Positions 10,490 to 18,410 of a stretch of DNA of 64,000 bases are shown here, one piece after another. The notes under the pieces are model-generated. The model was not told where the DNA came from. It saw nothing but the letters and a program-made list of their open reading frames with translations, and ran no database searches. The position numbers and the translations under genes were made by a program. Origin of the DNA: SABI01 sp963676605 (lineage in GTDB: Bacteria; Spirochaetota; Spirochaetia; Sphaerochaetales; Sphaerochaetaceae); NCBI GenBank assembly GCA_963676605.2, contig CAXXSP010000026.1, positions 1 through 64,000 of the forward strand, written 5' to 3'. The first letter of the stretch is position 1. Each line of letters opens with the position of its first letter.

Positions 10490-11165
10490 AAGGTGGAGCC
10501 GAGAAGGTGAAGGAAGCCGGAGGTATTATTGCGGGAGGACACACGGTGGATGACCCTGAACCCAAGTATGGCCTCTCTGTGATGGGGCTTGCCTCCCTGA
10601 TGCCATCATGACGAAGTCTGCTGCCCGATCCGGTGATATCCTCCTTCTTACCAAACCGCTGGGAACAGGTATCATCACTACAGCGGGAAAGAATCAGAAG
10701 GCCGAAAAAGCTCACGTGGACGGAGCTATAGAGTCTATGGCCCGTCTGAACAGAGATGCTGCCCGAATCCTCGTAAAACATCAGGTGAAGTGCTGTACCG
10801 ATATCACAGGTTTCGGACTTCCCGGACACCTGTCGGAAATGGTTGAAAAGAGCGGAAAGGGAGCCTATATCTCCTTCTATGCCCTCCCCTTTCTTGACGG
10901 CGCTTCGCAGTACGCCGAAGCGGACCTGTTCCCCGGGGGGACCTTCAAGAACAGGAAGGCCTACGGGAGCAACCTCACCTTCATCGAAGAGCTCACGGAA
11001 CAGCAGCAGCTGCTCCTGTACACTCCCGAAACCTCGGGAGGTCTGCTCGCGGCCGTCCCGCAGATCGTATACAACGCTGTCCTGGAAGAGTTCTACGAAC
11101 AGGGTATATTCTATCAGGTAATCGGTGAGATCACCGATGAGAAAGGGATCAGGGTGATCCGCTGA
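10474..11165 (+). pseudogene. selD: Selenophosphate synthase SelD, 5' truncated and frameshifted
   Basis: SelD makes selenophosphate, the selenium donor for Sec-tRNA. The piece begins inside the first domain with ILKGGAEKVKEAGGII and AGGHTVDDPEPKYGLSVMG, then after a one-base indel near 10,600 continues with SGDILLLTKPLGTGI, a CCTDITGFGLPGHLSEM stretch and ETSGGLLAAV to TGA at 11163-11165. About 110 N-terminal residues, including the glycine-rich loop and the catalytic Cys/Sec position, are missing because of the junction at about 10,474, so this copy as assembled could not be active. It converges on selB and belongs with the selB-selA-selC genes beside it. Confidence 0.85.
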
Positions 11166-11291
11166 TACCCTTCACCTGGAAGCGGATGATGCTACGCACC
11201 ACCGGATAGAACCTACCGCTGTATTGAATGAATGAAGTCTCGCTTTCACCGAAGAAAAGGATGCAGCCTACTGAGAGCGTCAAGTGTTTGT

Positions 11292-13085
11292 TCAGAGAAC
11301 GATCCTGTTATCTCCCCTGCGCTCCACGAGTCCCTTCTCCTCCATTTTGTTGAGGAGAGGCAGCATATAGCGACGGGAAAGCCCTGTTCGCTCCTTCGCT
11401 TCAGGGATCGAGAAGATCTCATCCTTCTTTCGCCCGCTCAGGATACGTTCACACAGTTCATCGAACCGTTCTTTTGTGAAGTAGATATCACCTTCAAGCG
11501 GGACCACCTTCTCTATTCGGATAAGGTTCCGCAGCTCCTTACGGGCACCGCTTTCGGTTACCTCCTTGAGCTGAAGCCCCTTGTCACTCTGATCCTCGAG
11601 CATTTTCATGATTTTCTTCCCGAGCACAGAGAGCCCGTAGTTTCCTCCGAGCTGATCAGGACTGAGGAGCACCTGATCCTTACTCGTCACTTCATAGGTT
11701 GTCAGGGCACGCTCAATGACATACTCCCCGACCTTGAGAGGAAGAGAACTTTCCTGAAAGAATTCAGCACGGGTGACTCCTCCGGGTCGAGTTGACAGGG
11801 CAGAGAGCCTCTCTGATTCTTTCAGGAGGTTGCTTTCAAGGATTGTGATATCACCGATGATTCGGTGGTTGATCTTCTCTTTCGTGAGAAACTTCTTCAG
11901 GACTTTCTTCTGCGAAGCTGAAGAGGCCGTGATGCACCCGTCTATCATGAGGCGCAGCACCGCCTCATGTTCGATTTTCTCCCCTATCGGGTAGGAGGCA
12001 ACTGTCCGGGCGAAGGAGTTTCTGAAATGCTTTCCTGTCGCTCCGCTCCACACGAATCTTCCCTTGGCGAGAATTCGGTAGCCACCTCGCTGGATGAAGA
12101 GGCAGGTATCGAGCCAGGAGACGGCGATCGGCTGTTCAAGGACGAGCCGTGCATACCCTTCCGTCCTCAGATAATGGATCGTTCCTATCGAGTGTCCCGT
12201 ACCTGCGGCGATCTCGACTTCCATATGGTTGCGGACCTTCCTTCCTTCAAGGGGTGAGAACTGGATGATGAATTCTCTCTCGACCTGAAATTCAGCAGGA
12301 TTCTTCGCGGCGATGAAGCCTCGGGAGAGCTCCCCGGTTTTTAAGCCCTGCAGATTAAGAGCGACCCGGGAAGTGGGATAAGCCGTCTCAAGTGAGCTGT
12401 GGTACGACTGGATTCCACGTACTTTCGCAGTGATCAGGGAAGGGAGGATTGTGAGTTCATCTCCCTGTGCAATGGAGCCTCCGGCAAGCGAGCCGGTCAC
12501 AACGGTTCCTGAGCCCTTGATAGAGAAGACTCTGTCGATGCAGACATACCCCGATTCATGCCTCTCCTCCCGCTGTATGGAGGGCAGCACCTTCAGTATA
12601 TGCTCTTTCAGTCGATCTATTCCTTCTCCTGTCGTCGAAGAGACGGGAAGTACCGTGATATCACGGGAGAAGATCCTATTCAGCTCCTCTCCCGCCATCT
12701 CCGTGACGAGAGCGAGTACATCCTCATCGATGAGATCTGCTTTGGTGATGACGCAGATGATCTGAGGAATACCCATCGCTTCGAGCACCCGTGCATGATC
12801 TTCACTCTGCTGCATCCAGCCTTCCGTTCCTGCAACAACAAGGAGGGCACAGGAAAGAGACCATGCACCGGAGACCATGTTCCTGATGAACCGCTCATGA
12901 CCGGGCACATCGATGACTCCGACAGGGTCTCCGTTATGATCGAAAAAATGGGCGAAGCCAAGATCTATCGTCATACCCCTCTTCTTTTCTTCCGGGAGTC
13001 TGTCCGCGTTGATCCCTGTGAGTGCTTCGATAAGTGCTGTCTTTCCGTGATCGACATGACCGGAGGTTCCGATGATATGGTACAT
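11292..13085 (-). CDS. selB: Selenocysteine-specific elongation factor SelB
   Basis: SelB delivers Sec-tRNA to the ribosome at UGA codons marked by a SECIS hairpin. The 597 aa protein has the G1 loop GHVDHGKT at residues 9-16, the switch GMTIDLGFA, G3 DVPGHE, G4 TKAD, domains II-III (VCIDRVFSIKGSGTVVTGSL), and a C-terminal region of winged helices ending with a KDEIFSIPEAKERTGLSRRY motif that binds SECIS RNA in known SelB proteins. Length matches the bacterial family. The start codon lies 3 bases after the selA stop, so selA and selB are one transcript, headed by the tRNA-Sec gene. The frame is intact. Confidence 0.97.
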   Translation of the reverse strand: MYHIIGTSGHVDHGKTALIEALTGINADRLPEEKKRGMTIDLGFAHFFDHNGDPVGVIDVPGHERFIRNMVSGAWSLSCALLVVAGTEGWMQQSEDHARVLEAMGIPQIICVITKADLIDEDVLALVTEMAGEELNRIFSRDITVLPVSSTTGEGIDRLKEHILKVLPSIQREERHESGYVCIDRVFSIKGSGTVVTGSLAGGSIAQGDELTILPSLITAKVRGIQSYHSSLETAYPTSRVALNLQGLKTGELSRGFIAAKNPAEFQVEREFIIQFSPLEGRKVRNHMEVEIAAGTGHSIGTIHYLRTEGYARLVLEQPIAVSWLDTCLFIQRGGYRILAKGRFVWSGATGKHFRNSFARTVASYPIGEKIEHEAVLRLMIDGCITASSASQKKVLKKFLTKEKINHRIIGDITILESNLLKESERLSALSTRPGGVTRAEFFQESSLPLKVGEYVIERALTTYEVTSKDQVLLSPDQLGGNYGLSVLGKKIMKMLEDQSDKGLQLKEVTESGARKELRNLIRIEKVVPLEGDIYFTKERFDELCERILSGRKKDEIFSIPEAKERTGLSRRYMLPLLNKMEEKGLVERRGDNRIVL

Positions 13086-13088
13086 ACC

Positions 13089-14432
13089 CTAATCCTTCAG
13101 CATTCCTAAGGTGTCATGAAGTAACGGCACATCCTCATCCGATATCGTTGCGAGATTGAGGTGCACTGTATTGTCCTGAATAATGGCGATCACAGGAACA
13201 GCTGCTTCCCTGAGACGCTTCAGGAGCTTCTGAGCGGAACCTTGATACTTCACACGGATAGAGAGCGAAGGGAAGGACTCATCCGGAGCCGTGCCACCGC
13301 CGGTCGTGCAGGTACTTTCAATGAGGGAGAAGGAATCGGGATCCAGATCTCTGATAACAGCCTCTCCTCTCTTCTTCATCACTTTCATGCTCTGATAAAG
13401 CATCTTCGAGACCATCGTTTCCTCCCCATTCAGATACCTGATGAGGCTCAGCTCGAGGAGGGAATAGATCGTCTTTCCAGGTCGGAAGACACGCATGAGC
13501 GGATGTTTTTCGAGCTTCTCGATCAGCTCCCGTCGTCCTGCAATGATACCGGCCTGGGGGCCGCTGAATATCTTGTCTCCCGAGAAACTGACAAGGTCTG
13601 CACCGGAAGCGAGATGCTGTCTGACGGAGATTTCACCCGGCAGATTCTCATCGATTACACCGCTGCCCTGATCCACACAGAGAAGTATACCCTCATGTTT
13701 CAGTTTGGAAAGCTCTTTCACTGAAGGACTTTCTTCGAATCCCCGGATCGCGAAATTCGAGCGGTGGACACACAGAATCATCCGTGTACTGTCAGTGATA
13801 GCCTCACGGTAATCGGAGGTCTTTGTGATATTCGTCGTTCCCACCTCCACGAGCGTGGAACCGGTGGCTCTCAGGATCTCAGGAACGCGGAACCCTCCCC
13901 CGATCTGAACCTGCTCTCCCCGACTCACGATCACCTCGGAACCGGAAGCGAACGCCGTGAGGATTAGGTAGACAGCCGCCGCGTTATTGTTGACAACAAG
14001 AGCGTCTTCAGCCCCTGTAAGTTTTCTCAGAAGAGCAGGAATCAAACCCTTCCGCTTTCCTCTCTTTCCGTCAAGGAGGTCGAGTTCCAGATTCGAGTAT
14101 CCGCAGTTGATTTCCCGGGCTTCAGCCCACACGGCATCTGAAACCGGAGCCCGTCCCATATTGGTATGTATGATCACACCCGTGGCATTGATCACCCGTT
14201 GGAGCTTTCCTCCTGAGATATTCTCACAGGAATCACACACCATTTCTACGACCTCAGAGAGGGAAGGAACCTCTCCTCCGTCATCCACCACACTCCTGCG
14301 GATACCGGTGATGACATCCCGTGCAATGTCTGCAACAAGAGGACGTGAGAGAACCTGATGATACTGTGATACAGAGGGATCGTTCAGAAGAACTTCTATC
14401 TGCGGCAGCGCCGCCAACTGTGTAGCTTTCAT
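13089..14432 (-). CDS. selA: L-seryl-tRNA(Sec) selenium transferase SelA
   Basis: SelA converts Ser-tRNA(Sec) to Sec-tRNA(Sec) with selenophosphate, using PLP. The 447 aa protein shows RVINATGVIIHTNMGRAP (residues 79-96), AEDALVVNNNAAAVYL, the RGEQVQIGGGFRVPEI loop, a VDQGSG stretch and the PLP lysine in SFSGDKIFSGPQAG (K287). I take the Met followed by KATQLAALPQIEVLL as start because SelA proteins begin just before this helix. The open frame continues upstream only because it runs through the tRNA-Sec gene; the ATG at 14432 is just four bases from the 3' end of that tRNA and has no clear Shine-Dalgarno, so translation of the message probably depends on tRNA processing or on a weak start. 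Confidence 0.95.
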   Translation of the reverse strand: MKATQLAALPQIEVLLNDPSVSQYHQVLSRPLVADIARDVITGIRRSVVDDGGEVPSLSEVVEMVCDSCENISGGKLQRVINATGVIIHTNMGRAPVSDAVWAEAREINCGYSNLELDLLDGKRGKRKGLIPALLRKLTGAEDALVVNNNAAAVYLILTAFASGSEVIVSRGEQVQIGGGFRVPEILRATGSTLVEVGTTNITKTSDYREAITDSTRMILCVHRSNFAIRGFEESPSVKELSKLKHEGILLCVDQGSGVIDENLPGEISVRQHLASGADLVSFSGDKIFSGPQAGIIAGRRELIEKLEKHPLMRVFRPGKTIYSLLELSLIRYLNGEETMVSKMLYQSMKVMKKRGEAVIRDLDPDSFSLIESTCTTGGGTAPDESFPSLSIRVKYQGSAQKLLKRLREAAVPVIAIIQDNTVHLNLATISDEDVPLLHDTLGMLKD

Positions 14433-14436
14433 GATA

Positions 14437-14524
14437 CGGAAGAGGGAGGAATTGAACCTCCCGACGCTTCTACACGCCCAACGGTTTTGAAGACCGCGAG
14501 GACCACCAGATCCTATCAGCTTCC
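14437..14524 (-). tRNA. selC: tRNA-Sec (anticodon UCA)
   Basis: On the minus strand an 88-base tRNA begins GGAAGCTGATAGG and ends CTCTTCCG. The anticodon loop CTTCAAA presents UCA on a GCGGT/ACCGT stem; the variable arm is long (GGCG...CGTC hairpin), and the T arm is GGAGG-TTCAATT-CCTCC. These are hallmarks of selenocysteine tRNA. The acceptor helix pairs five bases perfectly (GGAAG/CTTCC) and then has two mismatches before pairing again, which is unusual and may reflect a base error. CCA is not encoded. It lies directly upstream of selA and selB in the same orientation. Confidence 0.93.
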
Positions 14525-14530
14525 AGACAA

Positions 14531-14560
14531 ATAGTAGAAAACACAGAGAGGGGTTGTCAA
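14531..14560 (-). promoter_or_regulatory. selC-selA-selB promoter
   Basis: Read on the minus strand, TTGACA (14560-14555) and TACTAT (14536-14531) are 18 bases apart. The -10 box ends only 6 bases before the first base of the tRNA-Sec, so transcription should start at or within a base of the mature tRNA 5' end. This is a near-consensus sigma70 promoter. Confidence 0.7.
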
Positions 14561-14606
14561 TATCAATCAGGTATAAAAAGTAATGAGAATAATTCCTAAA
14601 AAATAC

Positions 14607-14636
14607 TTGAGTTTCGAGGGGAAGGGTGCATATACT
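14607..14636 (+). promoter_or_regulatory. Promoter of the selenoprotein peroxiredoxin gene
   Basis: TTGAGT (14607-14612) and TATACT (14631-14636) are separated by 18 bases, facing the peroxiredoxin gene and divergent from the selC promoter 47 bases away. The leader of about 65 bases contains a GAACGTAGACGTTC inverted repeat (near 14666-14679) that could act in regulation. Confidence 0.6.
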
Positions 14637-14706
14637 GAAATCAGTCAAATTATCTTTATGTTCCCTGAACGTAGACGTTCCTAGAGCATAAAGGAAAGGA
14701 GTAGCT

Positions 14707-15432
14707 ATGCCCGAAGAATTCAAACCGGGTTGTCAGCGACCCAAAAGCGGGCCTGTCAGCTCCGCTTCCCCTGAAGCGGTTCCTGAGAGGCAGATGCAAC
14801 AGATCAAGGAGGAGATGCGTATGATCAGAGTCGGTCAGAAGGCGCCTGATTTCTCAGCGCCGGCGTATCACAAAGGGAAGTTCGCCGAAGTAAAACTGTC
14901 AGATTACCTCGGTTCCTGGGTAGTTCTCTGTTTCTATCCGGGTGATTTCACCTTTGTCTGAGCGACAGAAATTTCGGCGGTCGCCGAAAAGAATCCCGAG
15001 TTCGAGAAACTCGGAGTCCAGGTGCTCTCAATGAGCGTGGACAGCGTGTTCACACACAAGATGTGGAACGATCATGAGATTTCAAAGATGGTTGAAGGTG
15101 GAGTTCCCTACCCGATGCTCTCTGACGGAGGAGGTGCCATCGGTACTGCCTACGGAGTCTACGATGCCGACGGCGGTGTCAACACCAGAGGACGCTTCCT
15201 GATAGACCCGGATGGGGTTATTCAGGGTTTCGAAGTGCTCTCTCCCCCTGTTGGAAGAAACGTGAATGAGACGATACGTCAGATTCAAGCCTTCCAGCTC
15301 GTAAGAGAAAAGAAGGGGACCGAAGCGACACCTTCCGGCTGGAAGCCGGGGAAAAAGACCCTCAAACCGAGCCCTGAGCTCGTCGGCAATGTGTGGGCGG
15401 AATGGACCGTCGACATGGCCTTCGACGAATAA
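14707..15432 (+). CDS. Selenocysteine-containing peroxiredoxin (AhpC/TSA family), in-frame UGA at 14959-14961
   Basis: A 241 aa thioredoxin-fold peroxidase that reduces hydroperoxides. It starts at ATG 14707 after AAAGGAG. The thioredoxin domain begins IRVGQKAPDFSAPAYHKGKF and reaches the active site VVLCFYPGDFTFV-U-ATEI, where the peroxidatic Cys of the usual FTFVCPTE motif is replaced by TGA (14959-14961); the same frame then runs open to TAA at 15432 with LGVQVLSMSVDSVFTHKMW and PYPMLSDGGGAIGTAYGV, standard Prx sequence. The usual C-terminal resolving motif VCPAGWKPG reads EATPSGWKPG here, so no resolving Cys is present and the enzyme would work as a 1-Sec peroxidase. A SECIS-like hairpin follows the UGA. 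It stands divergent from selC-selA-selB, which supply the decoding machinery. Confidence 0.95.
14972..14989 (+). promoter_or_regulatory. Bacterial SECIS-like hairpin downstream of the UGA codon
   Basis: TTTCGGC (14972-14978) pairs perfectly with GCCGAAA (14983-14989) around a GGTC loop. It begins 11 bases after the UGA and its loop contains the GGUC sequence seen in the apical loop of the E. coli fdhF SECIS that SelB binds. The position inside the coding frame and close to the UGA is standard for bacterial SECIS elements. Confidence 0.85.
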
Positions 15433-15454
15433 ACCAGTCTTCATATTTCTTCCA

Positions 15455-15487
15455 GAACCACCGGTGAATTCCGGTGGTTCTCTCTTT
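15455..15487 (+). terminator. Rho-independent terminator of the peroxiredoxin gene
   Basis: GAACCACCGG (15455-15464) and CCGGTGGTTC (15471-15480) form a 10-bp stem with a 6-base loop, followed by TCTCTTT. Confidence 0.8.
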
Positions 15488-15598
15488 GCCGTTTCCGCTT
15501 CCCTGTCACCTCTCTCTTCATGGAAATATTCATTTGAGATTACTTCGGGATTTTTCTTTTTCGGTTTAGTTTTTCTTCCGCCGCCAGGGAATTCTCAA

Positions 15599-15627
15599 TT
15601 GACTTCTGAGGATTCTGCCTTTACAAT
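15599..15627 (+). promoter_or_regulatory. Promoter of the ABC ATPase gene
   Basis: TTGACT (15599-15604), 17 bases, TACAAT (15622-15627); the ATG follows 33 bases later behind TTGGAGG. Confidence 0.65.
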
Positions 15628-15660
15628 TTGTTTCATAAAATAAATTCATTGGAGGCTTTT

Positions 15661-16755
15661 ATGGCAACTGTGCAATTGAAAGACATCTGCAAAGTGTACG
15701 ATGGCAACGTAAAAGCGGTTGATTCGGTTAACATCGATATCAAGGATCGTGAGTTTGTAGTTCTCGTCGGCCCGTCAGGCTGCGGTAAATCTACAACTCT
15801 TCGAATGGTAGCTGGTCTTGAGGACATCACAAGTGGTGAACTCTACATTGACGGCCGCCTGGTGAATGATGTCCCGCCAAAAGACAGAGACATCGCAATG
15901 GTTTTCCAGAACTATGCACTGTATCCTCACATGAGCGTATACGACAACATGGCTTTTGGACTCAAGATCAGAAAGTTCCCCAAGGACGAAATCGATCAAC
16001 GCGTACGCGAAGCTGCAAAGATCCTCGACATCGAACAGCTCCTCGATAGAAAGCCGAAGGCTCTCAGCGGCGGTCAGAGACAGAGAGTTGCTGTCGGACG
16101 TGCAATCGTCAGACACCCGAAGGTATTCCTCTTCGACGAACCTCTTTCAAACCTTGATGCGAAACTCCGTGTTCAGATGCGTGCAGAGATCTCCTCTCTC
16201 CACAACAGACTGAAAGCGACCATGATCTATGTTACTCACGACCAGGTTGAAGCTCTCACTATGGCAGACAAGATCGTCGTCATGAAGCTCGGTATCATCC
16301 AGCAGATCGGCGGACCGCTCGAACTCTACAACGAGCCGAACAACAAGTTTGTCGCAGGCTTCATCGGATCACCACCCATGAACTTCCTCACTGTCGATGT
16401 GAAGAAAGAAGGCGATGACATCATCATTGATGAAGGCAACTTCAAGATCACCCTCGATGGTAATAACAAGAAGCTCCTGACTCCCTATGCAGGGAAGAAA
16501 GTCACCTTCGGTATCCGCCCTGAAGATGTTGAATACACCAAGAGCGCTACTGAAGGCAAGACCATCAATGGTCAGGTCAGTGTTATCGAACCTCTCGGTT
16601 CAGAAACTCACGTCTATGTCACAGTCGGCAAGCACCAGGTGATCGGTAAGATCGAACCTTCTGTACAGCTCACTGTCGATCAGGACATCGCTCTTACTCC
16701 AGATATGAGCAAGGTGAAGTTCTTTGACTATGAGACTGAACTGGTGATTAAGTAA
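15661..16755 (+). CDS. msmK: Sugar ABC transporter ATP-binding subunit (UgpC/MsmK family)
   Basis: The 364 aa ATPase powers carbohydrate uptake (CUT1-type) transporters. It has Walker A GPSGCGKSTT near residue 38-47, the Q-loop MVFQNYALYPHMSV, the signature LSGGQRQRVAVGRAIV, Walker B VFLFDEPLSNLDAKLR, an H-loop IYVTHDQVEA, and a C-terminal TOBE/MOP regulatory domain (residues 235-364) with GIRPEDVEY. Start ATG 15661 has a strong GGAGG; upstream in-frame ATGs lack one. No permease or binding-protein gene is adjacent and it has its own promoter and terminator, so it probably serves several sugar transporters, as MsmK does in streptococci. The gene symbol is by family. Confidence 0.92.
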   Translation: MATVQLKDICKVYDGNVKAVDSVNIDIKDREFVVLVGPSGCGKSTTLRMVAGLEDITSGELYIDGRLVNDVPPKDRDIAMVFQNYALYPHMSVYDNMAFGLKIRKFPKDEIDQRVREAAKILDIEQLLDRKPKALSGGQRQRVAVGRAIVRHPKVFLFDEPLSNLDAKLRVQMRAEISSLHNRLKATMIYVTHDQVEALTMADKIVVMKLGIIQQIGGPLELYNEPNNKFVAGFIGSPPMNFLTVDVKKEGDDIIIDEGNFKITLDGNNKKLLTPYAGKKVTFGIRPEDVEYTKSATEGKTINGQVSVIEPLGSETHVYVTVGKHQVIGKIEPSVQLTVDQDIALTPDMSKVKFFDYETELVIK

Positions 16756-16778
16756 ATACACCTTACGAGTTTGATCGG

Positions 16779-16815
16779 GGCTGTCATGAAATACTTCATG
16801 ACAGCCTCTTTTTTG
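16779..16815 (+). terminator. Rho-independent terminator of the ABC ATPase gene
   Basis: GGCTGTCATGAA (16779-16790) pairs with TTCATGACAGCC (16795-16806), 12 bp with a 4-base loop, followed by TCTTTTTTG. Confidence 0.9.
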
Positions 16816-16945
16816 TTCTCTGGGTATAAAGCAGGCTTTATACCCCAGCAGATGAAGAAATGCCATCATATGGCGTCGAACCTTTCTCATCACAGGAACA
16901 ACCGGCATGTCGGACTCTTCTATCGTGCAGACGAGTAGAGAGGCG

Positions 16946-16978
16946 TTGAAAAACCCCTCACACATCTGTGAGGGGTTT
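16946..16978 (-). terminator. Rho-independent terminator of the aspartate kinase gene
   Basis: AAACCCCTCACA (16951-16962) and TGTGAGGGGTTT (16967-16978) form a 12-bp stem; on the minus strand the stem is followed by TTTC. It lies 22 bases beyond the aspartate kinase stop. Confidence 0.85.
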
Positions 16979-16999
16979 GGAGCTCTTCAAAGAAAGAGC

Positions 17000-18304
17000 C
17001 TATCGGAACATCGCATCATAGACGGTGTGAATAACTGTCTTCGCGTCTTTCTCCATCACTCCGAACAGGGCGGTGACAGGAGATGCATCGAAGAGTGTGA
17101 AGGTTACGTCCACACCTGCAGCCATCAGGGAGGGAAGGATCTGGTTCAGACGTTCCTTCTGAGACTGCAGTCCTTCACCGGCCACAGCTGCAACAGCGTA
17201 TCCAGTCTCGACAGAGACTGTTTCAAGAGCATACTCATTCTTCAGCTGATCAGCGAGTGCAGCAAGATCCACCTCTACACCAGCATTCACCTGTGCATAC
17301 CAGGTGAGGTCATCAATACCCTGGAGGCAGAATTCAGGAGCAAGCCCGACGGTTCTCATATCCCGCTCTACGGCCTGTCTGAGGTTCGGGTTCCTGAGGA
17401 GGAATACCTTGTGGATACTGATCTTCACAAACTCTTTTTTCACCGAGATACCGATGATGGGATCCTTCGTGATATCTCTGGAGGGTACGATGGAGGTTCC
17501 CTCGTCCTGAGGCCGTCCTGTATTCTTCACCTGGATAGGAATGCCTGCTTCCCTGACGGGGGCGATCGCATCTTCATGGAAGACGTTGAATCCCACTGCC
17601 GCGAGTTCACGAACTTCACGGTAAGTCAGCTCCTTGATTACCTTCGCGTCGCTCACGACACGCGGATCCGCCTTGCTGATACCCGATACATCGGTCCAGT
17701 TCTCATACAGGCAATCCCCGAGGGAACGGGCCACGATAGCTCCCGAGATATCACTTCCACCGCGGGAGAACGCTCTGACTTTTCCGTCACTTCCCTGTCC
17801 GAAAAAGCCGGGGAATACATAGTGTTCGCCAGAGCTGAGAGCAGATGAAACCGCATCATAGGTTTTCTCATCGACTGTGCCTTCATCGGTGATGAATACA
17901 ACGTCCTGAGCATCGATCATCTTCCATCCGAGATACTGAGAGATAAGAACAGCATTGAGATATTCACCGCGGCTTGCCGCATAGTGGGCGCTCGCCCCAC
18001 CCTTCAGGTTCTCATACACCTCATCGAGTGCTTCTTCGATATCATGGGTAACGCCGAGATCTTTCGCGATCTGTGAGAAGCGCTCTCGTATCACCGAGAA
18101 CTCCTTCTCAAAGGAGGAGCCCTTCGCTGCCAGTGCCTGACAGGTATAGAGCATGTCTGTTATTTTAATGTCCTCGGAAGAACGTTTCCCTGGTGCGGAG
18201 ACCACCGCAACCTGCCGGGAAGAATCTGAGGAGAGAATCTCTCCCACTTTCTTGATGTGATCTGCATCACACAGTGAACTGCCTCCGAATTTACTTACTT
18301 TCAT
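17000..18304 (-). CDS. lysC: Aspartate kinase
   Basis: Catalyses the first step of Lys/Thr/Met synthesis, phosphorylating aspartate. The 434 aa protein starts MKVSKFGGSSLCDADHIKKV (kinase KFGGSS motif), carries FGQGSDGKVRAFSRGGSDISG around residues 172-192 and a DVSGISKADPR segment, and ends with two ACT-type regulatory modules (from about residue 300, VKISIHKVFLLRN and YAVAAVAGEGL). Length and order match monofunctional aspartokinases. It stands alone with its own terminator, facing the hydrogenase operon terminator upstream. Regulation by end-product through the ACT domains is expected from the family. Confidence 0.93.
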   Translation of the reverse strand: MKVSKFGGSSLCDADHIKKVGEILSSDSSRQVAVVSAPGKRSSEDIKITDMLYTCQALAAKGSSFEKEFSVIRERFSQIAKDLGVTHDIEEALDEVYENLKGGASAHYAASRGEYLNAVLISQYLGWKMIDAQDVVFITDEGTVDEKTYDAVSSALSSGEHYVFPGFFGQGSDGKVRAFSRGGSDISGAIVARSLGDCLYENWTDVSGISKADPRVVSDAKVIKELTYREVRELAAVGFNVFHEDAIAPVREAGIPIQVKNTGRPQDEGTSIVPSRDITKDPIIGISVKKEFVKISIHKVFLLRNPNLRQAVERDMRTVGLAPEFCLQGIDDLTWYAQVNAGVEVDLAALADQLKNEYALETVSVETGYAVAAVAGEGLQSQKERLNQILPSLMAAGVDVTFTLFDASPVTALFGVMEKDAKTVIHTVYDAMFR

Positions 18305-18357
18305 TGACTTGTCACTCCTTTAAGAAAAAATACAGAAGAGGATACCCCCCTTGCGCA

Positions 18358-18388
18358 AGAAAGCAGGTGTGAAACACACCTGCTTCCT
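18358..18388 (-). terminator. Terminator of the hnd hydrogenase operon
   Basis: AAGCAGGTGTG (18361-18371) pairs with CACACCTGCTT (18375-18385), an 11-bp stem with a 3-base loop; on the minus strand it is followed by TCTTGCGC, a weak T tract. It lies 26 bases after the hndD stop. Confidence 0.65.
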
Positions 18389-18410
18389 ACTCCCGTTATA
18401 ATGGGAAAAT

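Noticed and set aside
14433..14723. Long N-terminal extension of SelA
   Set aside because: The extension runs through the tRNA-Sec gene and its promoter and has no homology to SelA N-termini.
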